Of a stretch of DNA of 20,451 bases, positions 1 to 7,129 are shown one piece after another. The stretch is from Anaerolineales bacterium (lineage in GTDB: Bacteria; Chloroflexota; Anaerolineae; Anaerolineales; UBA6663). Each line of letters begins with the position of its first letter. Position 1 is the first letter of the stretch. The position numbers and the translations under genes were made by a program. The notes under the pieces were generated by a model. It had not been told where the DNA came from. It worked only from the letters and a program-made list of their open reading frames with translations, and did not search any database. Location of the stretch: contig JAEURM010000009.1 in the NCBI GenBank assembly GCA_016789245.1, positions 1 through 20,451 of the forward strand. The letters run 5' to 3'.

Positions 1-282
1 TTAAAGGCCATTACCATTTTTGCCACCGGCGGCCTCACACCAGATTTAACGTTGTTGTTTGATATTGATGCTGCAACTGGCCTGCGCCGCCGTCAAACCA
101 ACGCGGCGGAGTGGAACCGGCTGGATGATTACGCGCTTGAATTTCACGCCCGCGTGCGCGCCGGTTACTTAGAACTAATGCAACAAGAACCTGCCCGCTG
201 GGTGAAACTAGATGCGGCGCAAGATTTGGAAGCGTTGGAAGCGGAGGTGTGGGATGTGATTAAGCAGAGAATTGAAGATTAG
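1..282 (+). CDS. tmk: Thymidylate kinase, C-terminal part (5' end outside window)
   Basis: This is the last 93 residues of a thymidylate kinase, which phosphorylates dTMP to dTDP in the cytoplasm for DNA synthesis. The visible signs are the central strand PDLTLLFDID, followed by a charged lid-like stretch with EWNRLDD, and then ARVRAGYLELMQQEPARW. These match the family pattern PDLtllLDvd...RVRxGYxxLAxxxPxRW. The P-loop and dTMP-binding N-terminus lie upstream of the window. The reading frame is open from base 1, so the gene is cut by the window edge and not visibly broken. The stop codon TAG (280-282) is also the start of a GTTATTG-type heptad repeat. The next gene is convergent. The family assignment rests on the C-terminal half only, but the motif match is good. 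Confidence 0.85.
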   Translation, partial: LKAITIFATGGLTPDLTLLFDIDAATGLRRRQTNAAEWNRLDDYALEFHARVRAGYLELMQQEPARWVKLDAAQDLEALEAEVWDVIKQRIED

Positions 283-303
283 TTATTAGTGTATTGGTTA
301 TTG
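280..303. repeat. GTTATTG heptad repeat, copy at tmk stop codon
   Basis: Degenerate heptanucleotide array (GTTATTA, then GTGTATTG, then GTTATTG) that begins within the tmk stop codon TAG. It is one of four copies of this family in the window; the others are near 15211, 15914 and 17026. Confidence 0.6.
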
Positions 304-396
304 CGGGGCGTCATCTTGAGCGCGAATGCATGCGCTTTGATTTCTACAAGTTTTATCGTGCGAAAGATCTAAGCTCATTCTTCTTTAGCTAGCACG

Positions 397-1530
397 TTAC
401 CCACAAAACGTCCGCGCCGCCGCTAGGTAAATCTCCGCACATTTTTGCACGCTTTCTAAATCTACCCACTCCTCCACCGCGTGTGCGCCCGCGCCGGTGG
501 GGCCAAACAGCACGGTTGGGATACCCGCCGCCCACAATGTAGCCGCATCCGTCCAATACGGCACGTCGGTGAGCACGCACGGCTGTTTCAGCGTTTGCGC
601 CGCCGTTTGCTGAACTACACGCACAATCTCAGCCTCTTCCGGCGTTTCTAACGGTGAACGGGCCACGCCCAGTCGCGCTTCCGCTTTGAACGTAGTATCC
701 GCGCGGCTTAATTTTTCCAGCACGGCTTCAAATTCTGCTTGCACCGTTTCCGCCGTTTCGCCCGGTAGCGTGCGGCGCTCAATGGAAAGTACACAGCGTT
801 CCGGGTAACTGGAAAGTTCTTGCCCGCCCTGAATGAGCGAAGCGTGCAACGAGCCATGCCCCAAACGCGGATGCGCGGGTTTTGTTTTCAGGGCGTGCGC
901 CAAGTTTTCCACTTCAACTAACACGCGGCCCATTTGGGCAATAGCATCCACGCCCAAATCTGGCCGAGAGCCGTGCGCGGCCACGCCGTGCGTTTCCACC
1001 TCTAGCCACACAAAACCTTTGTGGGCCACCACCAACTGCATTTCAGTCGGCTCGGCAATAATGGCCCCCTCCGCGCGGTAACGTTGCGCAATAGCTTGCG
1101 TGCCGCGCCCGGCGTATTCTTCATCCACCACCGCTGTAAAAATTACATCGCCGCGCAATTTTTCCTGCTTGGCCGCTGCCACTGCCAACATACAGGCCGC
1201 CACGCCGCCTTTCATATCATACGCGCCACGTCCGTACAGCCGCCCGTTTTGAATGTAGGGTTGGTGAGGTTGAGTCATGCCCATCACGCCCACCGTATCC
1301 ATGTGGCCGTTGAGCAGAAGCGTTTTGCCGCCACCTGTGCCGCGCGCAATGCCAATCACGTTGGGCCGCCCGGCAATGGCTTCGTCCCATTGCACTTCTA
1401 ATCCGGCCTTCTCTAGCCAAGCCGCAATGTACGCCGCCACCGCCGCCTCACCCGCCGCCCCAGATACCAAATCTGGGTTGATGGAGTTGATGGCGACTAA
1501 ATCGCTGAGGAGTTGAGGGAGGGTGTTCAT
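397..1530 (-). CDS. M20 family metallopeptidase (ArgE/DapE/CPG2-like)
   Basis: A 377-residue zinc-dependent amidohydrolase of the M20 family, the normal length for the group. Members hydrolyse N-acyl amino acids or small peptides in the cytoplasm. All expected active-site residues are visible: H76 and the catalytic-support D78 in NGHMDTVG; bridging D105 in GRGAYDMKGG; catalytic E137 and metal ligand E138 in VDEEYAGRG; E160 in AEPTE; and H350 in GAGAHAVEEW. H186 in the lid or dimerisation domain (VAAHGSRP) is also kept. The substrate cannot be told apart among acetylornithine, succinyl-diaminopimelate and carboxypeptidase-type substrates, so no gene symbol is given. No Shine-Dalgarno sequence precedes the ATG; the leader is a 70 bp ATTCGTT repeat. 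FmdB lies upstream on the same strand, 81 bp away. Confidence 0.88.
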   Translation of the reverse strand: MNTLPQLLSDLVAINSINPDLVSGAAGEAAVAAYIAAWLEKAGLEVQWDEAIAGRPNVIGIARGTGGGKTLLLNGHMDTVGVMGMTQPHQPYIQNGRLYGRGAYDMKGGVAACMLAVAAAKQEKLRGDVIFTAVVDEEYAGRGTQAIAQRYRAEGAIIAEPTEMQLVVAHKGFVWLEVETHGVAAHGSRPDLGVDAIAQMGRVLVEVENLAHALKTKPAHPRLGHGSLHASLIQGGQELSSYPERCVLSIERRTLPGETAETVQAEFEAVLEKLSRADTTFKAEARLGVARSPLETPEEAEIVRVVQQTAAQTLKQPCVLTDVPYWTDAATLWAAGIPTVLFGPTGAGAHAVEEWVDLESVQKCAEIYLAAARTFCG

Positions 1531-1533
1531 ACA

Positions 1534-1603
1534 AAATTCGTCAACGAATGGTCTTTATGCCGTACGGCATTCGTTTATTCGTTGCCCATTCGTTGGCAAA
1601 TTC
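1534..1603. repeat. ATTCGTT long repeat, copy 1
   Basis: A 70 bp element made of a small inverted repeat ATTCGT-CA-ACGAAT (1536-1549), a perfect 14-base palindrome ATGCCGTACGGCAT (1557-1570), and three ATTCGTT units (within 1569-1598). A second copy in the same orientation lies at 11975-12043 and matches along its whole length with scattered differences. It fills the gap between the FmdB stop and the M20 peptidase start. Confidence 0.75.
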
Positions 1604-1611
1604 TCCTATTC

Positions 1612-2022
1612 TCAATAATCATCACCCATACCGCCCATGCCGCCACCCGCACCCTCGGCCAACTCTGGCATATCCTTCTCAATGGATTCCGGCGCTTCGC
1701 CAGATTCCAGCCGCCGCGTCACCTCATCCAATTCTGGCGGCAATTCGGCCTCGCCGCCCATCTCTTGGCTCATCCGCCGCATCGCCCGCCCAATGGAACG
1801 GGGATCGTCCTCATCCAAGCCGCCCAACATGGAAGTCGGGTCACTCATATCTTCCAAGCGGCGGTCATCGCTCTTCAGCACACGCACTTTGTTTATTAGC
1901 CGCTTCAGCTTTTTGCCTTTGCAGTTGGGGCAGGCCACGGCTTTTTTGCCATAATCCTTGTAACTCTGATAAATGGAAACACGTTGTTGGCAGGTGGGGC
2001 AGAAATAATCGTAGGTAGGCAT
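1612..2022 (-). CDS. FmdB-type zinc-ribbon protein
   Basis: A 136-residue protein with an N-terminal zinc ribbon of the FmdB regulatory family: MPTYDYFCPTC at the start, with paired CxxC knuckles at C8/C11 and C31/C34 (ACPNCKGKKLKR). This N-terminal module is typical for the family. The rest, from about residue 50, is acidic and probably helical (ELPPELDEVTRRLESG), and it ends in a Gly/Met-rich tail with GGGMGGMGDDY. The founding FmdB was proposed as a formamidase regulator, but most homologues have no proven function, so no specific role is claimed. It is longer than the common 70-110-residue forms because of the acidic tail. No clear Shine-Dalgarno sequence is seen; the leader is a degenerate heptad array (2028-2048). 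It is followed 81 bp later by the M20 peptidase on the same strand. Confidence 0.85.
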   Translation of the reverse strand: MPTYDYFCPTCQQRVSIYQSYKDYGKKAVACPNCKGKKLKRLINKVRVLKSDDRRLEDMSDPTSMLGGLDEDDPRSIGRAMRRMSQEMGGEAELPPELDEVTRRLESGEAPESIEKDMPELAEGAGGGMGGMGDDY

Positions 2023-2027
2023 AAATT

Positions 2028-2048
2028 GTTAGTCAGTAACCAGTCAAC
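2028..2048. repeat. Degenerate heptad array upstream of FmdB gene
   Basis: Three 7-base units (GTTAGTC, AGTAACC, AGTCAAC). It begins 6 bases from the FmdB start codon, on its upstream side. Confidence 0.4.
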
Positions 2049-2079
2049 CGCGAGCAGGGGCACACACTCAGCCGCCACT

Positions 2080-2107
2080 GTTCACGGCCTACTATTTACC
2101 GTTCACT
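2080..2107. repeat. GTTCACT heptad array
   Basis: Four phased heptads, the outer two being GTTCACG (2080-2086) and GTTCACT (2101-2107), with diverged units between. The last unit contains the likely -35 hexamer of the gmk promoter. Confidence 0.5.
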
Positions 2108-2130
2108 GGTTGTTCTCGCTCCATTATAAT
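2102..2130 (+). promoter_or_regulatory. Probable sigma70-type promoter for gmk
   Basis: TTCACT at 2102-2107 (-35, four of six consensus positions), a 17-base spacer, then a perfect TATAAT at 2125-2130. The distance to the gmk start is about 32 bases. The -35 lies inside a heptad repeat. This is inferred from sequence only. Confidence 0.55.
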
Positions 2131-2162
2131 AACCCGCACTCTAGCTCTCAAGGAAAACAATT

Positions 2163-2783
2163 GTGGCTGATGATTGGTCTGATGTAGCGCGGCGGGAACC
2201 GTTGTTGGTGGTCATTTCAGGGCCGTCCGGCGTGGGCAAGGATACCGTCCTGCAACGCATGAAAGAACGCCGGATGCCGTTTCATTTTGTAGTAACGGCC
2301 ACCACCCGCGCCGCCCGCACCGGCGAGGTGCACGGGCGTGATTACTTCTTCATCTCCAAAGACGAATTTGCCGAGATGATTGAAAAAGAAGAATTGCTGG
2401 AGTGGGCGCACGTGTACAACGATTATAAAGGCATCCCTAAACAACAGGTGCGCGATGCGCTGGCCTCTGGCAAAGACGTGGTGATGCGGCTAGATGTGCA
2501 AGGCGCGGCCAGTGTGCGCCTGCTCTCACCGGGCGCGGTGCTCATCTTTTTAGCGCCCGCCAGTGAAGAAGAATTGGTGCGCCGCCTGAGTGAGCGCAAA
2601 ACCGAAACGCCCGAAGGCCTAAAATTGCGCATTGCCACCGCGCGGCGCGAGCTAGACCGCATGAAAGAATTTGATTACTGCGTGGTGAATCCCGATTACG
2701 CTTTAGAAACTACCGTGGATGAAATCATCGCCATCATTCGCGCGGAACACAGCCGCGTGCACCCGCGCAAAGTAACGCTATGA
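2163..2783 (+). CDS. gmk: Guanylate kinase
   Basis: A 206-residue guanylate kinase (GMP + ATP to GDP + ADP), full length for the family. The P-loop GPSGVGKDT spans residues 20-28. The usual GKST Ser is Asp here. The GMP-binding region follows with TATTRAARTGEVHGRDYFF (residues 46-64) and ELLEWAHVYNDYKGIP. The LID/CORE elements are RLDVQGAASV and FLAPASEEELVRRLSERKTET, and the C-terminal adenine-binding region is DYCVVNPDYALETTVDEI. The start is GTG at 2163, supported by AAGGA at 2150-2154 (8-base spacing) and by the N-terminal length before the P-loop. The stop codon overlaps the ATG of the next gene (ATGA), which suggests translational coupling to the rhomboid-fold protein. A likely promoter sits just upstream. 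Confidence 0.95.
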   Translation: MADDWSDVARREPLLVVISGPSGVGKDTVLQRMKERRMPFHFVVTATTRAARTGEVHGRDYFFISKDEFAEMIEKEELLEWAHVYNDYKGIPKQQVRDALASGKDVVMRLDVQGAASVRLLSPGAVLIFLAPASEEELVRRLSERKTETPEGLKLRIATARRELDRMKEFDYCVVNPDYALETTVDEIIAIIRAEHSRVHPRKVTL

Positions 2784-3538
2784 ACTCTGAACCACCGCCT
2801 GAGCCGGGTTGGGTGCGTGTGCCCAACCATCCGCCGCGCGCCACCTTTGTGGTTTTGGCCGTGCTCGTGGGGGTGTATTTGGTGCAGTTGGGCGTGCAAA
2901 TTTCCACCGGGGAAGATTGGGTGTTGGCGTGGGCCATGCGCGATGTGCATAGTTTGAGCCGTGGTGAGTTTTGGCGGCTGTTCACGTCCACGTTTGTGCA
3001 TGGCGCGTGGTTTCACATCCTCATCAACGCCTATACCATTTATATTTTAGGCCGCGAGGTAGAGCAGATTTTTGGCCCGCTCCGCCTCGGCCTCCTTTTT
3101 ATCCTCTCCGGCTTCACCAGCGCAGTGCTGGGGGCCCTCATCTCACCGCTTCCGTCCATTGGCGCGGGGGGTGCCATCAGCGGCCTCATCGGTGCCGAAA
3201 TGTCTTTTCTCTTTCGGCATCGCGGCTTACTAGGCGCCCGGAGCCACCGCGCCCTAGAATCGTTGTTGGTCTTCGCCAGCCTCATGGTTATCGCCAGCCT
3301 GTTCATTCGGCTGGATGTGTGGGGGCTGATTGGCGGCTTACTGGGCGGCATGGTACTGGCGTGGTTGCTGGGGCCGGCGTGGGCCGTTATTGCTCAACGC
3401 CCCACGCCGGCCATGCGCCAACCAGAATTGAAGGTGGAAGACCTTCAGCCTTTTACCCGCCACCGCTGGCTGGAAATTGCGGCCTTTATTTTGATATTAA
3501 GCGCCTTGCTCAGCTTAGGTTTGCCACCTCAGCCGTAA
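2780..3538 (+). CDS. Rhomboid-fold membrane protein lacking the catalytic Ser/His dyad (pseudo-rhomboid)
   Basis: A 252-residue multi-spanning membrane protein. Rhomboid features are clear: FWRLFTSTFVHGAWFHILIN (residues 64-83) matches the TM2 motif with its conserved His and Asn (HILIN), GREVEQIFGP (91-100) matches the family GxxxExxxG, and RLDVWGLIGGLLGG (177-190) corresponds to the last core helix. Two decisive residues are changed. The catalytic motif GASGA reads GAGGA at 128-132 (Ser to Gly130), and the usual AHxGG reads GLIGG at 182-186 (His to Leu183). In characterised rhomboids, Ser and His form the catalytic dyad, so this protein should be proteolytically inactive. It could bind or chaperone membrane clients, as inactive rhomboids do elsewhere; that role is inference. 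A further helix lies near 231-248. It overlaps gmk by 4 bases. Confidence 0.85.
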   Translation: MNSEPPPEPGWVRVPNHPPRATFVVLAVLVGVYLVQLGVQISTGEDWVLAWAMRDVHSLSRGEFWRLFTSTFVHGAWFHILINAYTIYILGREVEQIFGPLRLGLLFILSGFTSAVLGALISPLPSIGAGGAISGLIGAEMSFLFRHRGLLGARSHRALESLLVFASLMVIASLFIRLDVWGLIGGLLGGMVLAWLLGPAWAVIAQRPTPAMRQPELKVEDLQPFTRHRWLEIAAFILILSALLSLGLPPQP

Positions 3539-3586
3539 CAAGGATTTGTGTATCTGTTTGGAATGACTTTTGAGAACTTTTACAGT

Positions 3587-3606
3587 CTTGGTGTCTTAGT
3601 GGTTAA
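3587..3606. repeat. Half copy of the CTTGGTG...GTGGTTAA repeat
   Basis: The sequence CTTGGTGTCTTAGTGGTTAA lies just before the CNNM-type gene. It resembles the right arm of the 81 bp cruciform at 13692-13772 (CTTGGTG, then CTTCGTGGTTAA). Only one arm is present here. Confidence 0.4.
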
Positions 3607-3614
3607 TTTCTTAT

Positions 3615-4961
3615 ATGCCTGAACTTAATTTCTGGAACTTTGTGGCTTTGTTGGCTTTATTAACCCTCAACGCCTTTTTTGTGGCGGCAGAATATGCCAT
3701 GGTGCGTGTGCGCAAAACCCGCTTAGAAGAGCTCGCCGCTAAAGGCGTGGCCGGGGCCCGCGCCGCGCAACAAATCGTAGCGGATATGGATCGGTACATC
3801 GCCACCACGCAATTAGGTATTACGATGGCTGGCATTGGCATGGGCTGGGTGGGTGAGCCAGTGCTCACCGCGCTCTTCGTCTCTGCGCTGGATTGGCCCC
3901 TGCAAATGCTGGATGAAGCCACCCGGCGGACTATCTCAGCCATCATTTCCTTTCTAACGGTCACCTTCATCAGCGTGGTGCTCAGTGAATTAGTGCCCAA
4001 AACCATCACCATCAAATATCCCGAGCGCGTGGCTTTGGCCGTTAGCCAAATCGTGCTCGTTATTGGCGCTGTTTCGCGCCCGTTTATTTGGGGCCTTAAC
4101 GGTGCGGCGGCGCTGGTGCTCCGCTTGTTTGGCCTGAGCAATATCAGTGGCGCGGAGGCGGGCTATTCTGTGCAAGAGCTAAAACTGCTCGTAGAGGCCT
4201 CTGAAGAAAGCGGTGTGCTGGAAGATAGCGAGCGGGAGATGTTGCACGCCGTGTTTGATTTTGGCGAACTCACCGCGCGCGAAGTAATGGTTCCACGCAC
4301 GGAAATATTGGCCGTGGATGCCGATGCGCCCATCCATGAACTCATTCATCTTTCTATCAAAAACCCGCGCTCCAAATTTCCGGTGTACGAGGGTGATTTA
4401 GACCACATCATTGGCATTGCCCATGTGAAAGATTTGGTGCGCGTGCAACACGACCAACGCCACACGGCCACCATCCGTGGCCTTCTGCGCGAAGCCATTT
4501 TTGTGCCTGATACGCTCAGACTCGATAACCTTTTGCAACAGATGCGGGCCAAGAAACAGCACATGGCCATTGTGTTAGATGAGTACGGCGGCACCGCTGG
4601 TTTGGTTACGCTGGGGGATGTGGTGGAGCAAATTGTGGGGGAGGTGCAAGACCCGTTTGATAAAACTACGCCGGAGATACAGCGTTTGCCGGATGGTTCC
4701 GCGCTGGTGGAAGGCTTGGCACTGATTGAAACGGTGAACGAAGCCTTGGGCTTGAGTTTGAAGGACGAATACTACGATACGATTGCGGGTTACGCGCTAG
4801 GCCGGTTGGGCCGCATGGCCAAAGTGGGCGATGTGGTGGAAGCCGATGGTTTGCGGTTGCGTGTGGAAGCCTTAGATGGCCTACGCATCGCGCGCGTGTT
4901 GGTGAGCCTCCTCAAACCCCCAACGGAGGCCGCGCCGCCCGAAGCTGAGCCGGCCAGTTAG
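3615..4961 (+). CDS. CNNM/CorC/HlyC-family membrane protein (DUF21 + CBS pair + CorC_HlyC domain)
   Basis: A 448-residue integral membrane protein, usual length for the 'hemolysin family' or CNNM group, whose characterised members transport or regulate transport of Mg2+ or Co2+. Order of domains: DUF21 transmembrane domain, about residues 5-195, with hydrophobic helices at 9-27, 63-90, 107-127 and 140-170 and the motifs FFVAAEYAMVRVRKTRLEEL, TQLGITMAGIGMGW and SELVPKTI; then an acidic helix SEESGVLEDSEREMLHAVFDFGE; two CBS motifs, about 222-345, starting AREVMVPRTEI and including IVLDEYGGTAGLVTLGDVVEQIVGEVQDPFD; and the C-terminal CorC_HlyC domain, about 355-432. The CBS pair usually senses adenine nucleotides and Mg2+. 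No strong Shine-Dalgarno sequence precedes the ATG. The older 'hemolysin' label should not be read as a toxin function. Confidence 0.92.
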   Translation: MPELNFWNFVALLALLTLNAFFVAAEYAMVRVRKTRLEELAAKGVAGARAAQQIVADMDRYIATTQLGITMAGIGMGWVGEPVLTALFVSALDWPLQMLDEATRRTISAIISFLTVTFISVVLSELVPKTITIKYPERVALAVSQIVLVIGAVSRPFIWGLNGAAALVLRLFGLSNISGAEAGYSVQELKLLVEASEESGVLEDSEREMLHAVFDFGELTAREVMVPRTEILAVDADAPIHELIHLSIKNPRSKFPVYEGDLDHIIGIAHVKDLVRVQHDQRHTATIRGLLREAIFVPDTLRLDNLLQQMRAKKQHMAIVLDEYGGTAGLVTLGDVVEQIVGEVQDPFDKTTPEIQRLPDGSALVEGLALIETVNEALGLSLKDEYYDTIAGYALGRLGRMAKVGDVVEADGLRLRVEALDGLRIARVLVSLLKPPTEAAPPEAEPAS

Positions 4962-4967
4962 GCTTCG

Positions 4968-4996
4968 TTTTATCCGCGCCTATCCGCTGTTTATCT
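4968..4996. repeat. TATCCGC decamer-like repeat
   Basis: Two units beginning TATCCGC at 10-base spacing, then TTTATC, in the short gap after the CNNM-type gene. Degenerate and short. Confidence 0.3.
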
Positions 4997-5036
4997 TCAC
5001 CATTGCCCTCTGGCGCAGGGCGGGTACACTTGCGGC

Positions 5037-6491
5037 ATGGCGGCTCCGGGCATCCTCACCCAAACTTACCCCCTAGATAATTTTTATGATGAAATGTTTG
5101 CCGCGCCCGGCCAGCCGCGCGGCCACTATCAGATTCTGCATGACCAACTGCAAACGATGACGGCGGACACGCTCACCGAGCGCCGCCGCATGGCCGATGC
5201 TGCTTTTCTCTATCAAGGCATCACGTTTACGGTGTACGGCCAAGAAGCGGGCGTGGAGCGCATCTTTCCGTTTGATTTAGTGCCACGCTTGATTCCACCG
5301 GCCGAATGGCAAAGAATTGAAAAAGGCCTCACTCAGCGCGTTATCGCCCTCAATCACTTCTTAGATGATATTTATCACAACCAAAGCATCTTGCGTGCCA
5401 AACGCATCCCCGAAGAATTGGTGTTTGGCGCCAAGTACTTCCGGCGCGAGATGGTGGGGCTGAGCGTTCCTAAAAAAGTTTATACGCATATTGTGGGCAC
5501 CGATTTGGTGCGCGATGGCCACGGCGAGTACTTCATCCTTGAAGATAACTTACGCTCCCCTTCGGGCGTGAGCTACATGCTAGAAAACCGGCAAGTGATG
5601 AAGCGCGTGTTTGCCGATTTGTTTGCGCGTTACGGCGTGGAGCCGGTGGAGCATTACCCGCAAGAATTGCTCAACACTTTGCGCTCGGTTGCGCCGCACG
5701 GCTTCTCCGATGCTACGGTGGCATTGCTCACGCCCGGCCTACACAATTCGGCTTACTTTGAGCACACTTTCCTCGCACGCCAAATGGGCATTGAAATTGT
5801 GGAAGGCCGCGATTTGGTGACGCACAACAACAAGTTGTACATGCGCACCACGCGTGGCCTTAAACTGGTGGATGTGCTGTACCGGCGCGTGGATGATGAT
5901 TTTCTGGATTCACTCACCTTCCGCCAAGATAGTATGTTGGGTGTGGCCGGATTGGTAAACGCGTACCGCGCCGGAAACGTAACGCTGGCTAACGCCATTG
6001 GCACTGGCGTGGCTGATGATAAGGCCGTGTATGCGTTTGTGCCGGAAATGATTGATTATTACCTGCATGAAACGCCCATTCTCAACAACGTACCCACCTA
6101 CCTTGGCTTGCGGGAAAATGAATTGAGCCACATCCTTGCTAATTTGGATAAGCTGGTAGTAAAGGCTGTGAACGAGAGTGGCGGCTACGGCATGTTGGTT
6201 GGCCCGCACGCCAGCCAAGCGGAGCGCGAGGCCTTCCGCGCCAAAATTCTGGCCAACCCGCGCAATTACATTGCCCAGCCCACGCTGGCCCTAAGCCGCC
6301 ACCCCACTATTTTGGAAAGTGAGTTGTACGGTTGCCACATTGATTTGCGGCCTTACATTCTTTACAACGGCGAAAAAGTCACCATTGTGCCGGGCGGCCT
6401 CACCCGCGTGGCGCTCCGCAAAGGTTCACTCGTCGTCAACTCCTCCCAAGGCGGCGGGAGTAAAGATACGTGGGTTTTGCGTGAGGCGTAA
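5037..6491 (+). CDS. Circularly permuted ATP-grasp ligase (DUF404/DUF407, CP_ATPgrasp family)
   Basis: A 484-residue protein of the circularly permuted type of ATP-grasp, a fold that activates a carboxylate as acyl-phosphate and joins it to an amine. Family signatures are visible in order: YDEMF near residues 17-21; [15 protein letters not shown] (72-86); the motif [19 protein letters not shown] (167-185) with E169, N171, R173 and S176; the Lys- and Gly-rich ATP-binding region [17 protein letters not shown] (374-390); DLRPY (436-440); and the metal/phosphate region [16 protein letters not shown] (466-481). Comparative genomics links this family with alpha-E and transglutaminase-like genes, as here, and predicts peptide ligation or protein modification; no substrate is known. 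The ATG at 5037 fits the family N-terminus, though no clear Shine-Dalgarno sequence is present. The TAA stop runs into an AAACGTG heptad. Confidence 0.92.
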   Translation: MAAPGILTQTYPLDNFYDEMFAAPGQPRGHYQILHDQLQTMTADTLTERRRMADAAFLYQGITFTVYGQEAGVERIFPFDLVPRLIPPAEWQRIEKGLTQRVIALNHFLDDIYHNQSILRAKRIPEELVFGAKYFRREMVGLSVPKKVYTHIVGTDLVRDGHGEYFILEDNLRSPSGVSYMLENRQVMKRVFADLFARYGVEPVEHYPQELLNTLRSVAPHGFSDATVALLTPGLHNSAYFEHTFLARQMGIEIVEGRDLVTHNNKLYMRTTRGLKLVDVLYRRVDDDFLDSLTFRQDSMLGVAGLVNAYRAGNVTLANAIGTGVADDKAVYAFVPEMIDYYLHETPILNNVPTYLGLRENELSHILANLDKLVVKAVNESGGYGMLVGPHASQAEREAFRAKILANPRNYIAQPTLALSRHPTILESELYGCHIDLRPYILYNGEKVTIVPGGLTRVALRKGSLVVNSSQGGGSKDTWVLREA

Positions 6492-6504
6492 AACGTGAAA
6501 CGTG
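6491..6504. repeat. AAACGTG heptad pair (inverted copy of the CACGTTT family)
   Basis: Two exact AAACGTG units in a row that begin at the last base of the ATP-grasp stop codon. Bases 6494-6504 are exactly complementary to 6559-6569, which gives an 11 bp inverted repeat. Confidence 0.65.
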
Positions 6505-6569
6505 ATGAATCTAATTCAATGGCTCAATCTTCACATGAGCGCCTATCATGTTTGGTTCCACGTTTCACG
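6494..6569. promoter_or_regulatory. Nested hairpin between ATP-grasp and four-helix-bundle genes
   Basis: The outer arms (6494-6504 with 6559-6569) are an 11 bp perfect inverted repeat. An inner hairpin pairs ACATGA (6533-6538) with TCATGT (6546-6551). There is no T-tract after it, so a simple intrinsic terminator is unlikely. It could affect RNA stability or processing between the two genes, or be a by-product of opposed repeats. Confidence 0.4.
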
Positions 6570-6580
6570 CATCACGTTTA
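6559..6580. repeat. CACGTTT heptad array upstream of four-helix-bundle gene
   Basis: Three phased heptads, the outer two exact CACGTTT (6559-6565 and 6573-6579) and the middle one CACGCAT. A same-orientation array follows the four-helix-bundle gene at 7100-7127. Confidence 0.65.
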
Positions 6581-6601
6581 ATGTAGTGAAGGGAGTAACC
6601 T

Positions 6602-7096
6602 GTGAACTATAAGGACTGGGAAGCAAACGTCCCTGAAGCGATTACGGGCGATACCCTGTGGAAAATGGAAGCCTATCGCTTGGCGCTATTTAGTTCTGAT
6701 TTGGCTTGGCATGATGTGACGCGGTTGATGAAAGATAAGCGCACCTTGGAGCTTTCGGCTCAGTTATATGAAGCAGTTGGCTCTATCAGCGCTAATCTGG
6801 CAGAAGGCTATTCATATGGCACTGGCCCTAATCGGGCGCGGATGTATGAATATGCGCTCGGTTCGGCGCGCGAAAGCAGAGATTGGTATTACAAAGGCCG
6901 GTTTATCTTAGGTGAGGCCGTCACGCTTCACCGGATGGCACTTCACACGCATATTATTCGATTGGTGTTAACGATGATTCCACAGCAACGTGGCCGCACC
7001 TTGCGGGAAGAAAAAGCTGAATACAGCGTAGGCAAGCCCTTGCCATCCCTAGAACAATTACTTGAGCACGTTCCCTTGCCCGAGTCTTTGCCCTAA
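6602..7096 (+). CDS. Four-helix bundle protein (23S rRNA intervening-sequence protein family)
   Basis: A 164-residue helical protein. The central signature of the four-helix bundle family (first seen encoded in 23S rRNA intervening sequences) is present: VGSISANLAEGYSYG (residues 59-73), followed by MYEYALGSARESRDWYYKGRFIL (80-102), which matches the family pattern SIxxNIAEG...F..iA.GSa.E. The start is GTG at 6602, well supported by AAGGGAG at 6589-6595 with 6-base spacing. No biochemical function is established for standalone members; related bundles form oligomers that bind nucleic acid in some systems. It is longer than typical (about 115-130 residues) because of N- and C-terminal extensions. 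Its place inside the ATP-grasp/alpha-E operon is unusual. It is bracketed by CACGTTT/TTTTACG heptad arrays, which fits later insertion. Confidence 0.82.
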   Translation: MNYKDWEANVPEAITGDTLWKMEAYRLALFSSDLAWHDVTRLMKDKRTLELSAQLYEAVGSISANLAEGYSYGTGPNRARMYEYALGSARESRDWYYKGRFILGEAVTLHRMALHTHIIRLVLTMIPQQRGRTLREEKAEYSVGKPLPSLEQLLEHVPLPESLP

Positions 7097-7099
7097 ATT

Positions 7100-7127
7100 C
7101 ATCACGCTTCACGTTTTACGTTTTACG
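7100..7127. repeat. TTTTACG heptad array abutting the alpha-E start
   Basis: Four phased heptads ending in two exact TTTTACG units (7114-7127). The array ends 2 bases before the ATG of the alpha-E gene, so that gene has repeat sequence where a Shine-Dalgarno would be. Confidence 0.7.
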
Positions 7128-7129
7128 AT

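Noticed and set aside
1513..2018. Plus-strand open frames of 105-156 codons opposite the FmdB gene
   Set aside because: They are antisense to a gene with paired zinc knuckles and give low-complexity translations.
2971..3573. 200-codon plus-strand open frame
   Set aside because: Frame-shifted shadow of the rhomboid-fold gene; Arg/His/Pro-rich product with no recognisable pattern.
3611..4141. 176-codon minus-strand open frame
   Set aside because: Antisense shadow of the DUF21 domain of the CNNM-type gene.
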